A stretch of DNA of 23,778 nt from IMG/VR virus record IMGVR_UViG_3300024999_000399, positions 1 to 23,778 of that record; one strand, written 5' to 3'. Every line of letters starts with the position of its first letter. Positions within the stretch are counted from its first letter, which is position 1. The notes below the pieces were generated by a model that was given only the letters and a program-made list of their open reading frames with translations, was not told where the DNA came from and ran no database searches. Origin of the DNA: a virus. Below, in pieces: positions 14,287 through 21,012 of this stretch. The translations under genes were made by a program, and so were the position numbers.

Positions 14287-16236
14287 TCATGACACCCCTA
14301 AATATCTATCAGCCTGCATCTGTTCAGTAGCATCCAAATCTTCCCCGTAAATCAGCATCCCCCGAGGCCCGATCCGTGTCCGTGCCGTTGCGGAGAGCGT
14401 ACTCAAATCAACAGCAGCCTCCCCGGTCCACTCGGGGATCCCCTGGAACTTCGGGCCGAGGGGAGCCTTGATGGTGACTGCCGGGTAGGTGGTGCCTGCT
14501 GTGATGGTGGCTGAGACGTTGAGGGGGCCGGGGTATTGGACAGGAAAAGCTGTTCCGTCCGAATTAATTCCAGCCAACGGCGGCACTCTATACCCCGTAG
14601 GAACAATTACATTTTTGGGGAGATATAGGGAATATTTCCAAAGTTCGGCCATAGCTGAAACTCCGACCTGAGACAGATGCACTCCATCATAATCATATGC
14701 GGTTTTTAGATCATCAATCTCCCCAGTTGATATCCTAACCTGCCCCATATCATCATGGCATTGGACCAGAGTTGCATTATTTACTAAGCACCAAGCGGCA
14801 TAGTATGTATTCCACAATCTAATAGTCGCATTCTGTACATCGGTGCCATCAGACCACGGCAAAATCTCATCTACATACAACGCTGTCTCTGTTGGTATTA
14901 GCGCACGAATCGCATCCATGTCCGACTCAACAGCGGCCCACGTTCTACCGGCCTGGACATCATTAACCCCAACGTGTATCCATATAGCACTTGCCCCAGA
15001 TGCAATGCACGCTGGAATCCCTGTAGTCAGACACCAGTCCCATTTTCGCGTCCCGTCCGCAAAGTCGCGGTAATTCCCAAATGTCTTGCCATCAGCCGCT
15101 ATGCTCAGAGACAAACGGTGCATAATACATGCGTTCAAGTCGCCTGCGGGGCCACCAAAATACCCATGCCATACCCCCTGATTCATACCCTCAGCTATTG
15201 AGTCTCCTGTTACCGCCATAAACGGAGTATCTGCGACAGCCGTTATGTTCATTACAAAACCATTGGAGAGCGTCAGAAATTGGTTGCTTTCGGTGATATC
15301 TCCAGCCGTATATCGAATGCTTGCAGCTCCTTCGCTGAGGTTTGAAACGTATATCTTTGCAGGGGTTGTGATGTAAAGCCCCAAATAATCGCCGGGAAGG
15401 CAAGGGATGGGCTGGCTCAAAGCATATGTAGCCGTTCCGATTGGTGCAGTTATTGTTTCGGACTCTCCTACGAATGTATAATCAGATCCCACCAACCGAA
15501 ATACTTTTACCTTAAAATTACCAGCCGTATGAACCCCCAAGACAACCTTTTTGATAGGCCCAGTTTGCTGTATTCTCCTCGTAATACTCGCCTGGATGTA
15601 TGTAGAGCCTGCGGCAAGTGTTGTAGACGCTAGAAAACTACCCTGGGCCAACCCGCCAATATGAACATCACCCCCTGGGGACTCTAGAGATTGGATTCCA
15701 GGCATGTACACGGTGCTGCCATCCGATGTTGAAAACCCAGATTCATTAGCATAGTTTGTTCCGGTGCCATCCACCGCCTCAACAATCGTCGTGGTCGTCA
15801 GGTACAAGTGATGGCCCAGTCCACTCGCATCCACCTCAAACGCACCGCCGACATTTATCCCCGGCAGGTACGCCCAGAGCACTCCACCACGATGGATGGA
15901 CATATCCCAAAAGTTTGCGGACATGCTCAAGGTGCCATTTACCGCGCAAGTTGGGGCAGTGCCGCTTGCTGTGATTACATCTGTCGTGAGAATCCCCGTG
16001 TAGGCCACATCTTCCGGGACGGCTACGCTGAATAGCGAGCCTTTGACCTGGGGAGTGCTGGAGCCGATTGGGCGGTAGGCTTGTAGGCGGCCGTCTATGA
16101 TATCGCCTTTGTAGTATGCCAGGAGAGCGCCGGTCTGCAGGTCCTGCACCCAGAACGGTCTCTCAGCGGCGCCGGTAACTCCCCTGCCGGTTCTGCCGCA
16201 GATCGGCCTGAAGATGCTCCGCGCTACGCCGCTCAT
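14287..16236 (-). CDS. Tail spike/fibre with SGNH (GDSL) esterase domain
   Basis: 649 aa. Residues 1-70 look like a virion-attachment region; 100-330 are beta-rich. An SGNH hydrolase domain follows: block I VTGDSIAEG with nucleophile Ser346, block III HVGVNDVQAG with Asn425, and block V YDYDGVHLS with Asp517 and His520. Such domains in phage spikes usually deacetylate host surface polysaccharide during adsorption. The C-terminal 85 residues are a different beta-rich part. It overlaps the preceding gene by four bases. The middle is less GC-rich than both ends, suggesting exchange of the host-recognition part. Confidence 0.88.
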   Translation of the reverse strand: MSGVARSIFRPICGRTGRGVTGAAERPFWVQDLQTGALLAYYKGDIIDGRLQAYRPIGSSTPQVKGSLFSVAVPEDVAYTGILTTDVITASGTAPTCAVNGTLSMSANFWDMSIHRGGVLWAYLPGINVGGAFEVDASGLGHHLYLTTTTIVEAVDGTGTNYANESGFSTSDGSTVYMPGIQSLESPGGDVHIGGLAQGSFLASTTLAAGSTYIQASITRRIQQTGPIKKVVLGVHTAGNFKVKVFRLVGSDYTFVGESETITAPIGTATYALSQPIPCLPGDYLGLYITTPAKIYVSNLSEGAASIRYTAGDITESNQFLTLSNGFVMNITAVADTPFMAVTGDSIAEGMNQGVWHGYFGGPAGDLNACIMHRLSLSIAADGKTFGNYRDFADGTRKWDWCLTTGIPACIASGASAIWIHVGVNDVQAGRTWAAVESDMDAIRALIPTETALYVDEILPWSDGTDVQNATIRLWNTYYAAWCLVNNATLVQCHDDMGQVRISTGEIDDLKTAYDYDGVHLSQVGVSAMAELWKYSLYLPKNVIVPTGYRVPPLAGINSDGTAFPVQYPGPLNVSATITAGTTYPAVTIKAPLGPKFQGIPEWTGEAAVDLSTLSATARTRIGPRGMLIYGEDLDATEQMQADRYLGVS

Positions 16237-16556
16237 TGGCCTTTTTCCACCAGGGCGACGCCGATGGTGGCCCCCACGGACTCGGTCTTGACGAACTGCA
16301 GCAGGACCGGGCTCTCGACCATCAGGGGCTGAGAGGTGGCGGTGATCGTTACCGCGGTGCCGGTGTCGTCGTAGAGGGGCAGGACGGCCGAGGCGTCGCC
16401 GGCGGCATCGACTGCTGTGACGACATTGACGGCGATCGTGTTCGCGCCGAAGGGGCCGACTGCGTGCAGGGTCTTCGGGAACGGGTCGCAGGTCAGGTCG
16501 ATGACTTCGGAGGTGGCTGCTGTTGTCTGCGGGGTGAGGGGGTATCCAGTGGGCAT
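16233..16556 (-). CDS. Small structural-type protein upstream of the spike
   Basis: 107 aa, rich in Val, Thr and Ala in alternating strands (MPTGYPLTPQTTAATSEVID...). No Cys pairs or catalytic motif. The stop overlaps the spike start (ATGA), suggesting coupled expression and perhaps physical partnership, for example a spike adaptor or a head-decoration protein. Family not recognised. Confidence 0.7.
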   Translation of the reverse strand: MPTGYPLTPQTTAATSEVIDLTCDPFPKTLHAVGPFGANTIAVNVVTAVDAAGDASAVLPLYDDTGTAVTITATSQPLMVESPVLLQFVKTESVGATIGVALVEKGQ

Positions 16557-16565
16557 GGGGGGCTC

Positions 16566-16772
16566 CTATATGTTAGAAGTTGAACATTGTTTGCTAAAAG
16601 GTCGCCCGAGGGCGGCGCAGAAATATGGGCGGTGCGCCACCTCAACTACATTAACCTCGAGCGTATCCGGGTTAAGTCGTTTCTCTTTGTACCTGCTCTC
16701 AGAGGATATCACAGAGACGTTCGTATACCCGCCACCTTTAGGTTTCGATCCTCTAAATTTTCTTAACCCCAC
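16566..16772 (-). CDS. Small basic protein with GTG start
   Basis: 68 aa. The GTG start at 16772 is decided by a strong AAGGAGG site six bases upstream, and it lies 11 bases after the stop of the small-terminase-like gene. The N-terminus is basic (GLRKFRGSKPKGGGY), the middle mixed. No known motif. Good translation signals and tight packing argue that it is real. Confidence 0.6.
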   Translation of the reverse strand: MGLRKFRGSKPKGGGYTNVSVISSESRYKEKRLNPDTLEVNVVEVAHRPYFCAALGRPFSKQCSTSNI

Positions 16773-16783
16773 AACCGCCCTCC

Positions 16784-17341
16784 TTAGAAATTGATTGAAA
16801 CATTAATTTGCGCCTGGGTGTTGCCGCTCTCGCTCTTGTCTTCCTTCGGCTCCAGGTTGGCCCAGCGCACCGTCGACCTGATCGCCTCGAGTTTCGTCGT
16901 GGCCGGCGTGGTCTCGTTGTACACCAGGTCGTTGATCACCTCCAGGTAGGCCTCGGCCTGGACCCGGGCCTTCGCCCTGAAAGGCAGCCCGTTCTCATGT
17001 ACGTCGCGAATGGTGACCGCCAGCTCCTGGCGAAATACTCTTGATCCACAGAGGACGATGTAGTCGTTGTCGGTGAGGCCATAGCGCTCGAGGACCTGGC
17101 GGGTGTCTTCTATACCCAGGGCGAGGTCGAGGATGAGGCGGGGGTCCCACTGGTTGGCGGAGGACTGTTCGGGTAGGAGGTCTTGCTTGCGAGGGCGGCC
17201 TAAGCCTCGAAGGGCTTGCTTGAACGGAGTTTCGGCGGGGAGTTTATCGTGAAACTCCACGGTGGGTGACTCGTCGAACTCCACGCTGAGGAGGTCGGAA
17301 AGGTCGTCTTCTAACTTGGGGTTGTAGTCTGCGAGGCTCAT
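16784..17341 (-). CDS. Putative terminase small subunit
   Basis: 185 aa from the ATG at 17341; a TTG start 12 codons earlier is possible. WDPRLILDLALGIEDTRQVL and the following YGLTDNDY resemble the N-terminal helix-turn-helix of phage small terminases and related DNA-packaging proteins. GLPFRAKARVQAEAYLE and TTKLEAIRSTVRWANLE match helices in the same group. The protein ends in a beta-rich INVSINF tail. It is the first gene of the leftward unit. Unusually, it lies about 9.7 kb upstream of the large subunit. No clear Shine-Dalgarno is seen. Assignment is moderate. Confidence 0.65.
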   Translation of the reverse strand: MSLADYNPKLEDDLSDLLSVEFDESPTVEFHDKLPAETPFKQALRGLGRPRKQDLLPEQSSANQWDPRLILDLALGIEDTRQVLERYGLTDNDYIVLCGSRVFRQELAVTIRDVHENGLPFRAKARVQAEAYLEVINDLVYNETTPATTKLEAIRSTVRWANLEPKEDKSESGNTQAQINVSINF

Positions 17342-17607
17342 ACTAAAGGTCGTAGCGTTTTTATGCAGGAAATGCAAGTAAAAAAGTGTAGATGGGTGAT
17401 ACTTCTGTAGGGGATTGCTGCGTTGTTAGGGTTTTGGGGGCTGGGGGAGGCTACTTTTGTGGTGGGACTTTTGGTCAGGAATCTACGCTCTATGGTACCG
17501 TTAGGCAGGAGGTAAGTGGCTGAGATTATTAGCGAATGTTGCGGGGGTTACGTACTTTGGTCTCCGGATTTCATTTTATGTAAGAGCGTGTATGAGTTAA
17601 GTGGCCT

Positions 17608-17636
17608 CCCCACTCCCTCCTACCCCCCTGCCCCCC
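17608..17636 (-). other. G-quadruplex motif 1 on the minus strand
   Basis: Read on the minus strand there are four G-runs of 6, 6, 3 and 4 with loops of 2, 5 and 3 bases, which satisfies the standard G3+N1-7 rule. It lies in the intergenic region upstream of the leftward unit. Confidence 0.7.
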
Positions 17637-17654
17637 TCCTGGAATCTCTCCCTA

Positions 17655-17676
17655 CCCCGCCCCTATGCCCCTCCCC
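17655..17676 (-). other. G-quadruplex motif 2 on the minus strand
   Basis: On the minus strand four runs of four G are separated by loops of 1, 4 and 1 bases, a very regular pattern predicted to be highly stable. It is 18 bases from motif 1. Confidence 0.8.
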
Positions 17677-17857
17677 GCTACGTGCCTCGAACCTGGCAAC
17701 CTGGGACCGGTCCTCCTGGCCCTCAGTCCTGCATGACATACCCTCACGATCTGGCGAGCTGATAATATTATTCTCGCGCCTGGGAATGTACAGTGAAACA
17801 CTATGCCTCTCTGTAAACCGAGTAACAAATAAAAACGTAACTCATGCAATAAAAACC

Positions 17858-17886
17858 TTGCATCTTTATGTTACACCGTTTACAGT
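17858..17886 (+). promoter_or_regulatory. Possible sigma70 promoter for the first rightward block
   Basis: TTGCAT (17858-17863), a 17-base spacer and TACAGT (17881-17886) lie 47 bases before the first start codon. The hexamers match consensus only partly (4 of 6 each), and other AT-rich placements nearby are possible. Confidence 0.35.
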
Positions 17887-17932
17887 TAATTATACAGTTT
17901 GATTGTCAATCACTTAACAGGAGGATACGAGC

Positions 17933-18184
17933 ATGAAGACTGCAGAACAGATAGCCCTTGAAACGGATGATAAGAATGGCCTGGCGAATATCCGAGCTAT
18001 TAACAGAATGTACAGAGCACAGGACGAAAGCAATTTATGGCCTATCAATAATAGATTCAATGTCACTGAAAGGGCGATCCGCCAGGTTCGCAAGTTGTCA
18101 GGCGAGATAGGCGGCCTGTATGGCCTGGAGTATTGTTATGCACTCGAAGCGACAATGTCTCATATCGTTAACTCTGCAGTCTGA
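17933..18184 (+). CDS. Small early-type protein, unknown
   Basis: 83 aa, start with AGGAGG eight bases upstream. The C-terminal half looks helical (TERAIRQVRKLSGEIGGLYG). No recognised motif. First gene of the rightward block; its position suggests early expression. Confidence 0.7.
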   Translation: MKTAEQIALETDDKNGLANIRAINRMYRAQDESNLWPINNRFNVTERAIRQVRKLSGEIGGLYGLEYCYALEATMSHIVNSAV

Positions 18185-18196
18185 AAAGGTGACAAA

Positions 18197-18478
18197 ATGA
18201 AAAATCAAATACTGGAAAAAGTAAAAGATGCAATCCGCAACCCGTATGCCTGGCCAGGTGGCTACCCTGTTTATGTCGTTATGGCAGATGGTGAATTGCT
18301 TTGTCGTGATTGCGCTCGGAAGAATTACAAGGAAATTGTCAGACACGTAAACGATAATATGAATACTGATTGGGAAGCTGCGGGCGCAGAAATATTGTGG
18401 GAAGATTTTGACAACAACAATTGTTGCCATTGCGGTATTCGCCTAGAAAGCGCCTATGGCGAACCTGAAGCCGATTAG
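18197..18478 (+). CDS. Conserved-type small zinc-binding protein
   Basis: 93 aa. The order NPYAWPGGYPVYVVMADGELLCRDCARK, with the first Cys pair at 36/39, followed by a second pair (76/79) in CCHCGIRLESAY, is a layout I have seen in small proteins of phages and plasmids of proteobacteria. It predicts one zinc site. No enzymatic motif. AAAGG lies upstream of the ATG. Confidence 0.75.
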   Translation: MKNQILEKVKDAIRNPYAWPGGYPVYVVMADGELLCRDCARKNYKEIVRHVNDNMNTDWEAAGAEILWEDFDNNNCCHCGIRLESAYGEPEAD

Positions 18479-18489
18479 TTCATCTATTC

Positions 18490-18519
18490 CCCTGACCTGC
18501 AGTGGATGCCAGGTCAGGG
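18490..18519 (+). other. Perfect 10-bp hairpin in a gene leader
   Basis: CCCTGACCTG and CAGGTCAGGG pair around a ten-base loop, between the stop of one small gene and the leader of the next. No T-run follows, so this is not a standard terminator; it could stabilise mRNA ends or act as a binding site. In the related leader at 18830 the hairpin is reduced to a remnant. Confidence 0.6.
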
Positions 18520-18554
18520 CGATAGGCGAAGCAAGGCAAGATAAACAATCAATT
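18517..18554. repeat. 38-bp leader repeat, copy 1
   Basis: Starts GGGCGATAGGCGAAGCAAGG and runs to the AATT just before the ribosome-binding site of the 18568 gene. It is identical over 38 bases to copy 2. A shorter match, TCATCTATTCC, also precedes both copies. Confidence 0.9.
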
Positions 18555-18567
18555 GAGGAGAAAAACT

Positions 18568-18813
18568 ATGCTTAAATGTGAAAATCCGAAAACGAATTAC
18601 CGAGATATCATTGAAGACTTTAAAGTCAGTGATGATGGGCTACAACACGACAACAATATAGCTGCAGACTTTGAACACGGCCAATGGTTTATAACCTGCC
18701 TGTCATGTGGTGCTCAGTGGTCCGTTAATGATGCTGAGGGCCGCAACGGTTTTTACTATCAATTTGAACAAGTATCGAACGGAGACGAATACTGCTACAA
18801 TCACACGGATTAA
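18568..18813 (+). CDS. Small zinc-binding protein, paralogue A
   Basis: 81 aa from the ATG at 18568 (GAGGAG eight bases upstream). Cysteines 4, 44, 47 and 76 could hold one zinc: MLKCENP at the N-terminus, CLSCGAQW in the centre, EYCY at the end. It is 80% identical to the gene at 21736, with residues 25-59 unchanged. I do not recognise the family. It sits downstream of the 38-bp leader repeat. Confidence 0.8.
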   Translation: MLKCENPKTNYRDIIEDFKVSDDGLQHDNNIAADFEHGQWFITCLSCGAQWSVNDAEGRNGFYYQFEQVSNGDEYCYNHTD

Positions 18814-18839
18814 AAACTAGATCATCTATTCCTGATCTC

Positions 18840-18877
18840 GGGCGATAGGCGAAGCAAGGCAAGATAAACAATCAATT
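18840..18877. repeat. 38-bp leader repeat, copy 2
   Basis: Identical to copy 1 and in the same place relative to the next gene's start. Together they show that the leader, not the coding sequence, was duplicated: the two downstream proteins are unrelated. Confidence 0.9.
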
Positions 18878-18891
18878 ACAGGAGAAAGACT

Positions 18892-19101
18892 ATGCGAACA
18901 GAACACATTAAATCCGTAATAGTGCCCGACGGTTTTCTTGGTGCAACCATTCAGATTAACCTTTGCTATGATCCTGAAAGCAAGAAAACCATTGGAGTAT
19001 GGACCGGCGGAACGTTTACAAGTCAGGTTCCGCTCGCTGTCGATGCAGCGGAAGCGGAATGGCTTATCAATAATCATCCAGCATGTAAACAGTTAAGGTG
19101 A
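18892..19101 (+). CDS. Small early-type protein, unknown
   Basis: 69 aa (MRTEHIKSVIVPDGFLGATI...), mixed alpha/beta in appearance, no Cys pair of note. CAGGAGA lies before the ATG and the 38-bp leader repeat precedes it. No family recognised. Confidence 0.7.
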   Translation: MRTEHIKSVIVPDGFLGATIQINLCYDPESKKTIGVWTGGTFTSQVPLAVDAAEAEWLINNHPACKQLR

Positions 19102-19105
19102 TCAA

Positions 19106-19228
19106 ATGAGAACAACCCTTATAAGACAAGCACTCAAGCGCTTAATGGTGCAACCTGGATATTTCCGTTTGTCGGTATCGGCCAGGCTGCAGACTGTTTA
19201 TTTCTATATATTTGATGTGAAGCCATGA
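19106..19228 (+). CDS. 40-residue protein coupled to its neighbours
   Basis: Begins four bases after the previous stop with AAGGTGATCAA before the ATG, and its TGA overlaps the next ATG (ATGA). The product is MRTTLIRQALKRLMVQPGYF followed by a hydrophobic/aromatic end (VYFYIFDVKP). Basic and possibly amphipathic. Supported by packing rather than by homology. Confidence 0.5.
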   Translation: MRTTLIRQALKRLMVQPGYFRLSVSARLQTVYFYIFDVKP

Positions 19229-19470
19229 TAGAAGAAATCCCCGCATATAAGACTTATGATGGCAAAGTATTCGAGAATAAGACCAAAGCAACCGAGCACT
19301 CGTTAAATGCTATTCGGGAATTACTCGACACGCAATTAAAGCCGTTGCTCGGAAAGTTTACACATGCAGACCTGTACAATATAGTAATGGAGTTAGTGCC
19401 CGATAACATGCCAGTGAACAAACGAAATATGTTTGATTCAATCTGCAATATCCTCAACTATGGAGATTAA
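19225..19470 (+). CDS. Small early-type protein, unknown
   Basis: 81 aa. The N-terminus IPAYKTYDGKVFENKTKATEH resembles the short YDGK-x-F segments that open many small phage proteins; the rest is helical. Start overlaps the upstream 40-codon gene. Function unknown. Confidence 0.7.
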   Translation: MIEEIPAYKTYDGKVFENKTKATEHSLNAIRELLDTQLKPLLGKFTHADLYNIVMELVPDNMPVNKRNMFDSICNILNYGD

Positions 19471-19474
19471 AATC

Positions 19475-19660
19475 ATGGCAACATACATCCAAAGAAAAGG
19501 AAATGACTACCTTGAGACAGTAGATGAATTTGAAAGCGGCAAAGAAGCCCGAGCAATGGTCAAGGAATACCGGATGGCCGATCCTTATGCCGAGTATTAC
19601 CTCAGTAAGCGGCCTTGTAAGGCCTGGCGCGAGAAAGCGGGCGAAAGCCGGGAAAACTGA
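19475..19660 (+). CDS. Small early-type protein, unknown
   Basis: 61 aa from the ATG at 19475, GGAG ten bases upstream; earlier in-frame codons overlap the previous gene and lack a site. Content is charged (YLETVDEFESGKEARAMVKE). Last gene of the first rightward block; the coding sequence contains a GGCCTT/AAGGCC palindrome near its 3' end. Confidence 0.65.
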   Translation: MATYIQRKGNDYLETVDEFESGKEARAMVKEYRMADPYAEYYLSKRPCKAWREKAGESREN

Positions 19661-19672
19661 CACGCGGGGAAA

Positions 19673-19718
19673 CAGGTTACTTGTACGTTTTTACAACAAA
19701 AAGCGGACAAGTAACCTG
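19673..19718. repeat. 12-bp perfect inverted repeat with 22-base loop
   Basis: CAGGTTACTTGT and ACAAGTAACCTG flank a loop that itself contains TTTTT and AAAAA, able to extend the structure. It begins 13 bases after the last gene of the first rightward block. It could end transcription or be a protein-binding dyad; there is no good T-tail. Confidence 0.75.
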
Positions 19719-20037
19719 CAAAAAGCTCAATTTGAAATGTATGTAACAGGCTATTACACTACTTTGCTACACAGTTTTCTACCACAGAGTAGGAGTTTTG
19801 AGCGGTTAGGGGGAAGTATGACACTCATCCGCGTTTTTCGGAGGTCGAAGCGGAAATGAAAAGTTGTGAGAAAAAATCGTTAGGTGTGGCTAAACCGTGT
19901 CGCAAGTCGGGCCGGAGGAGGTCAAAATTTTTCGCTCGACGGTCTCTAAGTCGAGGAGAGAAGAGGAGGTCAAAACCGATGTTCATCAGTAAAACTGATA
20001 GTTGGGCCTGTTCTATACAGTTTTTGTGTAATAGTGT

Positions 20038-20317
20038 GCTACACTTTGTAGTGTTTTGGAGGGCAAAAACGGCCTTTTTTCAAGATAAATTGACGAAAAA
20101 CCGTGATCTGGGGGGTTTTGCACAGGCGGCGGGATGCCAGCCACGAGAGAAAAAACTAATGAAGACCTATATATATATATTTATTAAAAGTAATATAGTA
20201 GTAGTATCAAAAAAAAAGATAAGCACTGAATACTTTTTACCGTTTCACTACACATGGATGTTACACGACGACATGGCGACCATCAAAAACCGACCCGCTG
20301 TAACTCCAAAGTGTAGC
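20038..20317. repeat. Inverted pair of 11-bp GCTACACTTTG elements
   Basis: GCTACACTTTG at 20038-20048 is repeated on the other strand at 20307-20317. The first copy extends into the dyad CTACA CTT TGTAG. Similar TGYTACAC words occur at 19765 and 20259, and at the start of the early block near 17869. Confidence 0.6.
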
Positions 20318-20515
20318 CAAAACACATAAACTGAGCATTAACTTTATTTTTCGCAAGTGCCTACAGCCTAAGTATAGGATATCATGGCATTAGTTGTGTA
20401 CGGCCCGTCAACTTACAAAAAATATGTCTGTACTTGTACGATATTATTAGATAAATTCTAAGAAATCTCATAACCAGCTAAAAACACATCAAATAAACTT
20501 TTTTGCGTAAACCGC

Positions 20516-20544
20516 TTGACATATGCCGTAAAACCGAGTTATAA
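20516..20544 (+). promoter_or_regulatory. Sigma70-type promoter for the regulator operon
   Basis: TTGACA (20516-20521), a 17-base spacer and TTATAA (20539-20544) lie 48 bases before the regulator start. The -35 is a perfect consensus. GTAAACCG (20507-20514) and GTAAAACCG (20528-20536) flank the -35 box and are candidate operator half-sites. Confidence 0.75.
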
Positions 20545-20591
20545 ATAATTAGCAGAGACACAGAATGATACAAACCTCATAGGAGGACAAA

Positions 20592-21008
20592 ATGACCGGA
20601 TCAGAACTCAAAGAAATTAGAAAGGCGCTCGGGTGGAGTGTCACCGAGGCCGCCAGGCAATTCTCCCGCACCGTCTCTTACTGGTATGCAACCGAGCGAG
20701 CTGAGACCGTCCCGGCCAGGATCGCGGATTTCATGGAGATGAAAAACAAGATCGATGTCCCGCGCATCGTGGCGGCACGCGAGGCCAGGGCCGCAGCTGA
20801 GGCCAACAAGCCCGTGGCTACTCCGGCGCACCTGACGGCCTTCCGTAGAGCGTTCAACTTAACACAAGACGCAGCCGCCTCCCTGTTGGGAGTCAGCCGC
20901 ATCACCTGGAACAGATGGGAAAATAACCAGTCACCCGTACCGCGCTCCATGCTCCACACCTTGCGCGGCCTGGTGCAGAAACTCAAACAAGAACAAACAG
21001 GAGAATAA
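20592..21008 (+). CDS. Tandem helix-turn-helix transcription regulator
   Basis: 138 aa with two Xre-like helix-turn-helix units. The first (about 4-47) has GWSVTEAARQFSRTVSYWY. The second (about 81-127) has NLTQDAAASLLGVSRITWNR and the WENN motif typical of Cro/CI-type DNA-binding domains. An Ala/Arg-rich linker joins them. No protease or dimerisation domain is seen, so it is more Cro-like than a full CI repressor. AGGAGG precedes the ATG. It follows its own strong promoter, flanked by repeated AAACCG words, which suggests autoregulation. Confidence 0.85.
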   Translation: MTGSELKEIRKALGWSVTEAARQFSRTVSYWYATERAETVPARIADFMEMKNKIDVPRIVAAREARAAAEANKPVATPAHLTAFRRAFNLTQDAAASLLGVSRITWNRWENNQSPVPRSMLHTLRGLVQKLKQEQTGE

Positions 21009-21012
21009 GACC

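Larger units (their letters stand above)
17342..17932. other. Divergent intergenic region between late and early transcription units
   Basis: About 590 bases separate the leftward unit from the first rightward gene. It must hold promoters for both directions. Visible items are a G-rich plus-strand stretch (17410-17475, with runs of 3 to 5 G), a C-rich stretch (17604-17690) with two G-quadruplex motifs on the minus strand, a GTAAACCGAGT box (17813-17823) also found in the early promoter at 20528, and a possible rightward promoter near 17858. A 128-codon frame from 17516 is not convincing as a gene. Confidence 0.7.
19661..20591. other. 930-bp non-coding, repeat-rich region between early blocks
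   Basis: No frame here looks coding; two open frames (ending 19859 and 20329) have biased Lys/Arg or random composition. The right part is AT-rich. Visible items are a 12-bp inverted repeat (19673-19718), a 13-bp direct repeat GAGGAGGTCAAAA (19915 and 19963), a CTCGAC/GTCGAG dyad (19935-19955), two inverted copies of GCTACACTTTG (20038, 20307), six same-strand AAACCG motifs, and a promoter at 20516. It could hold an origin, operators or a small RNA; the sequence does not decide. Confidence 0.65.

Noticed and set aside
17603-17690. C-rich tract considered as a CRISPR or tandem-repeat array
   Set aside because: There is no regular repeat unit or spacer; it is an irregular polypyrimidine tract that explains the quadruplex motifs.
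17516-17902. 128-codon frame in the divergent intergenic region
   Set aside because: Most of it is translated C-rich tract (Pro/Ser/Leu) and AT-rich sequence; only the first 30 codons resemble a protein, reported as a speculative relic.
19524-19859. Open frame of 111 codons
   Set aside because: Overlaps a better supported gene at its 5' end, has no ribosome-binding site of its own, and runs through the inverted repeat; composition is not protein-like.
19856-20329. Open frame of 157 codons starting with a very basic segment
   Set aside because: GGAGG lies about ten bases upstream, but the translation is Lys/Arg-rich then erratic, includes the AT-rich tract, and resembles no family. I treat the region as non-coding, while noting that a short basic peptide cannot be excluded.
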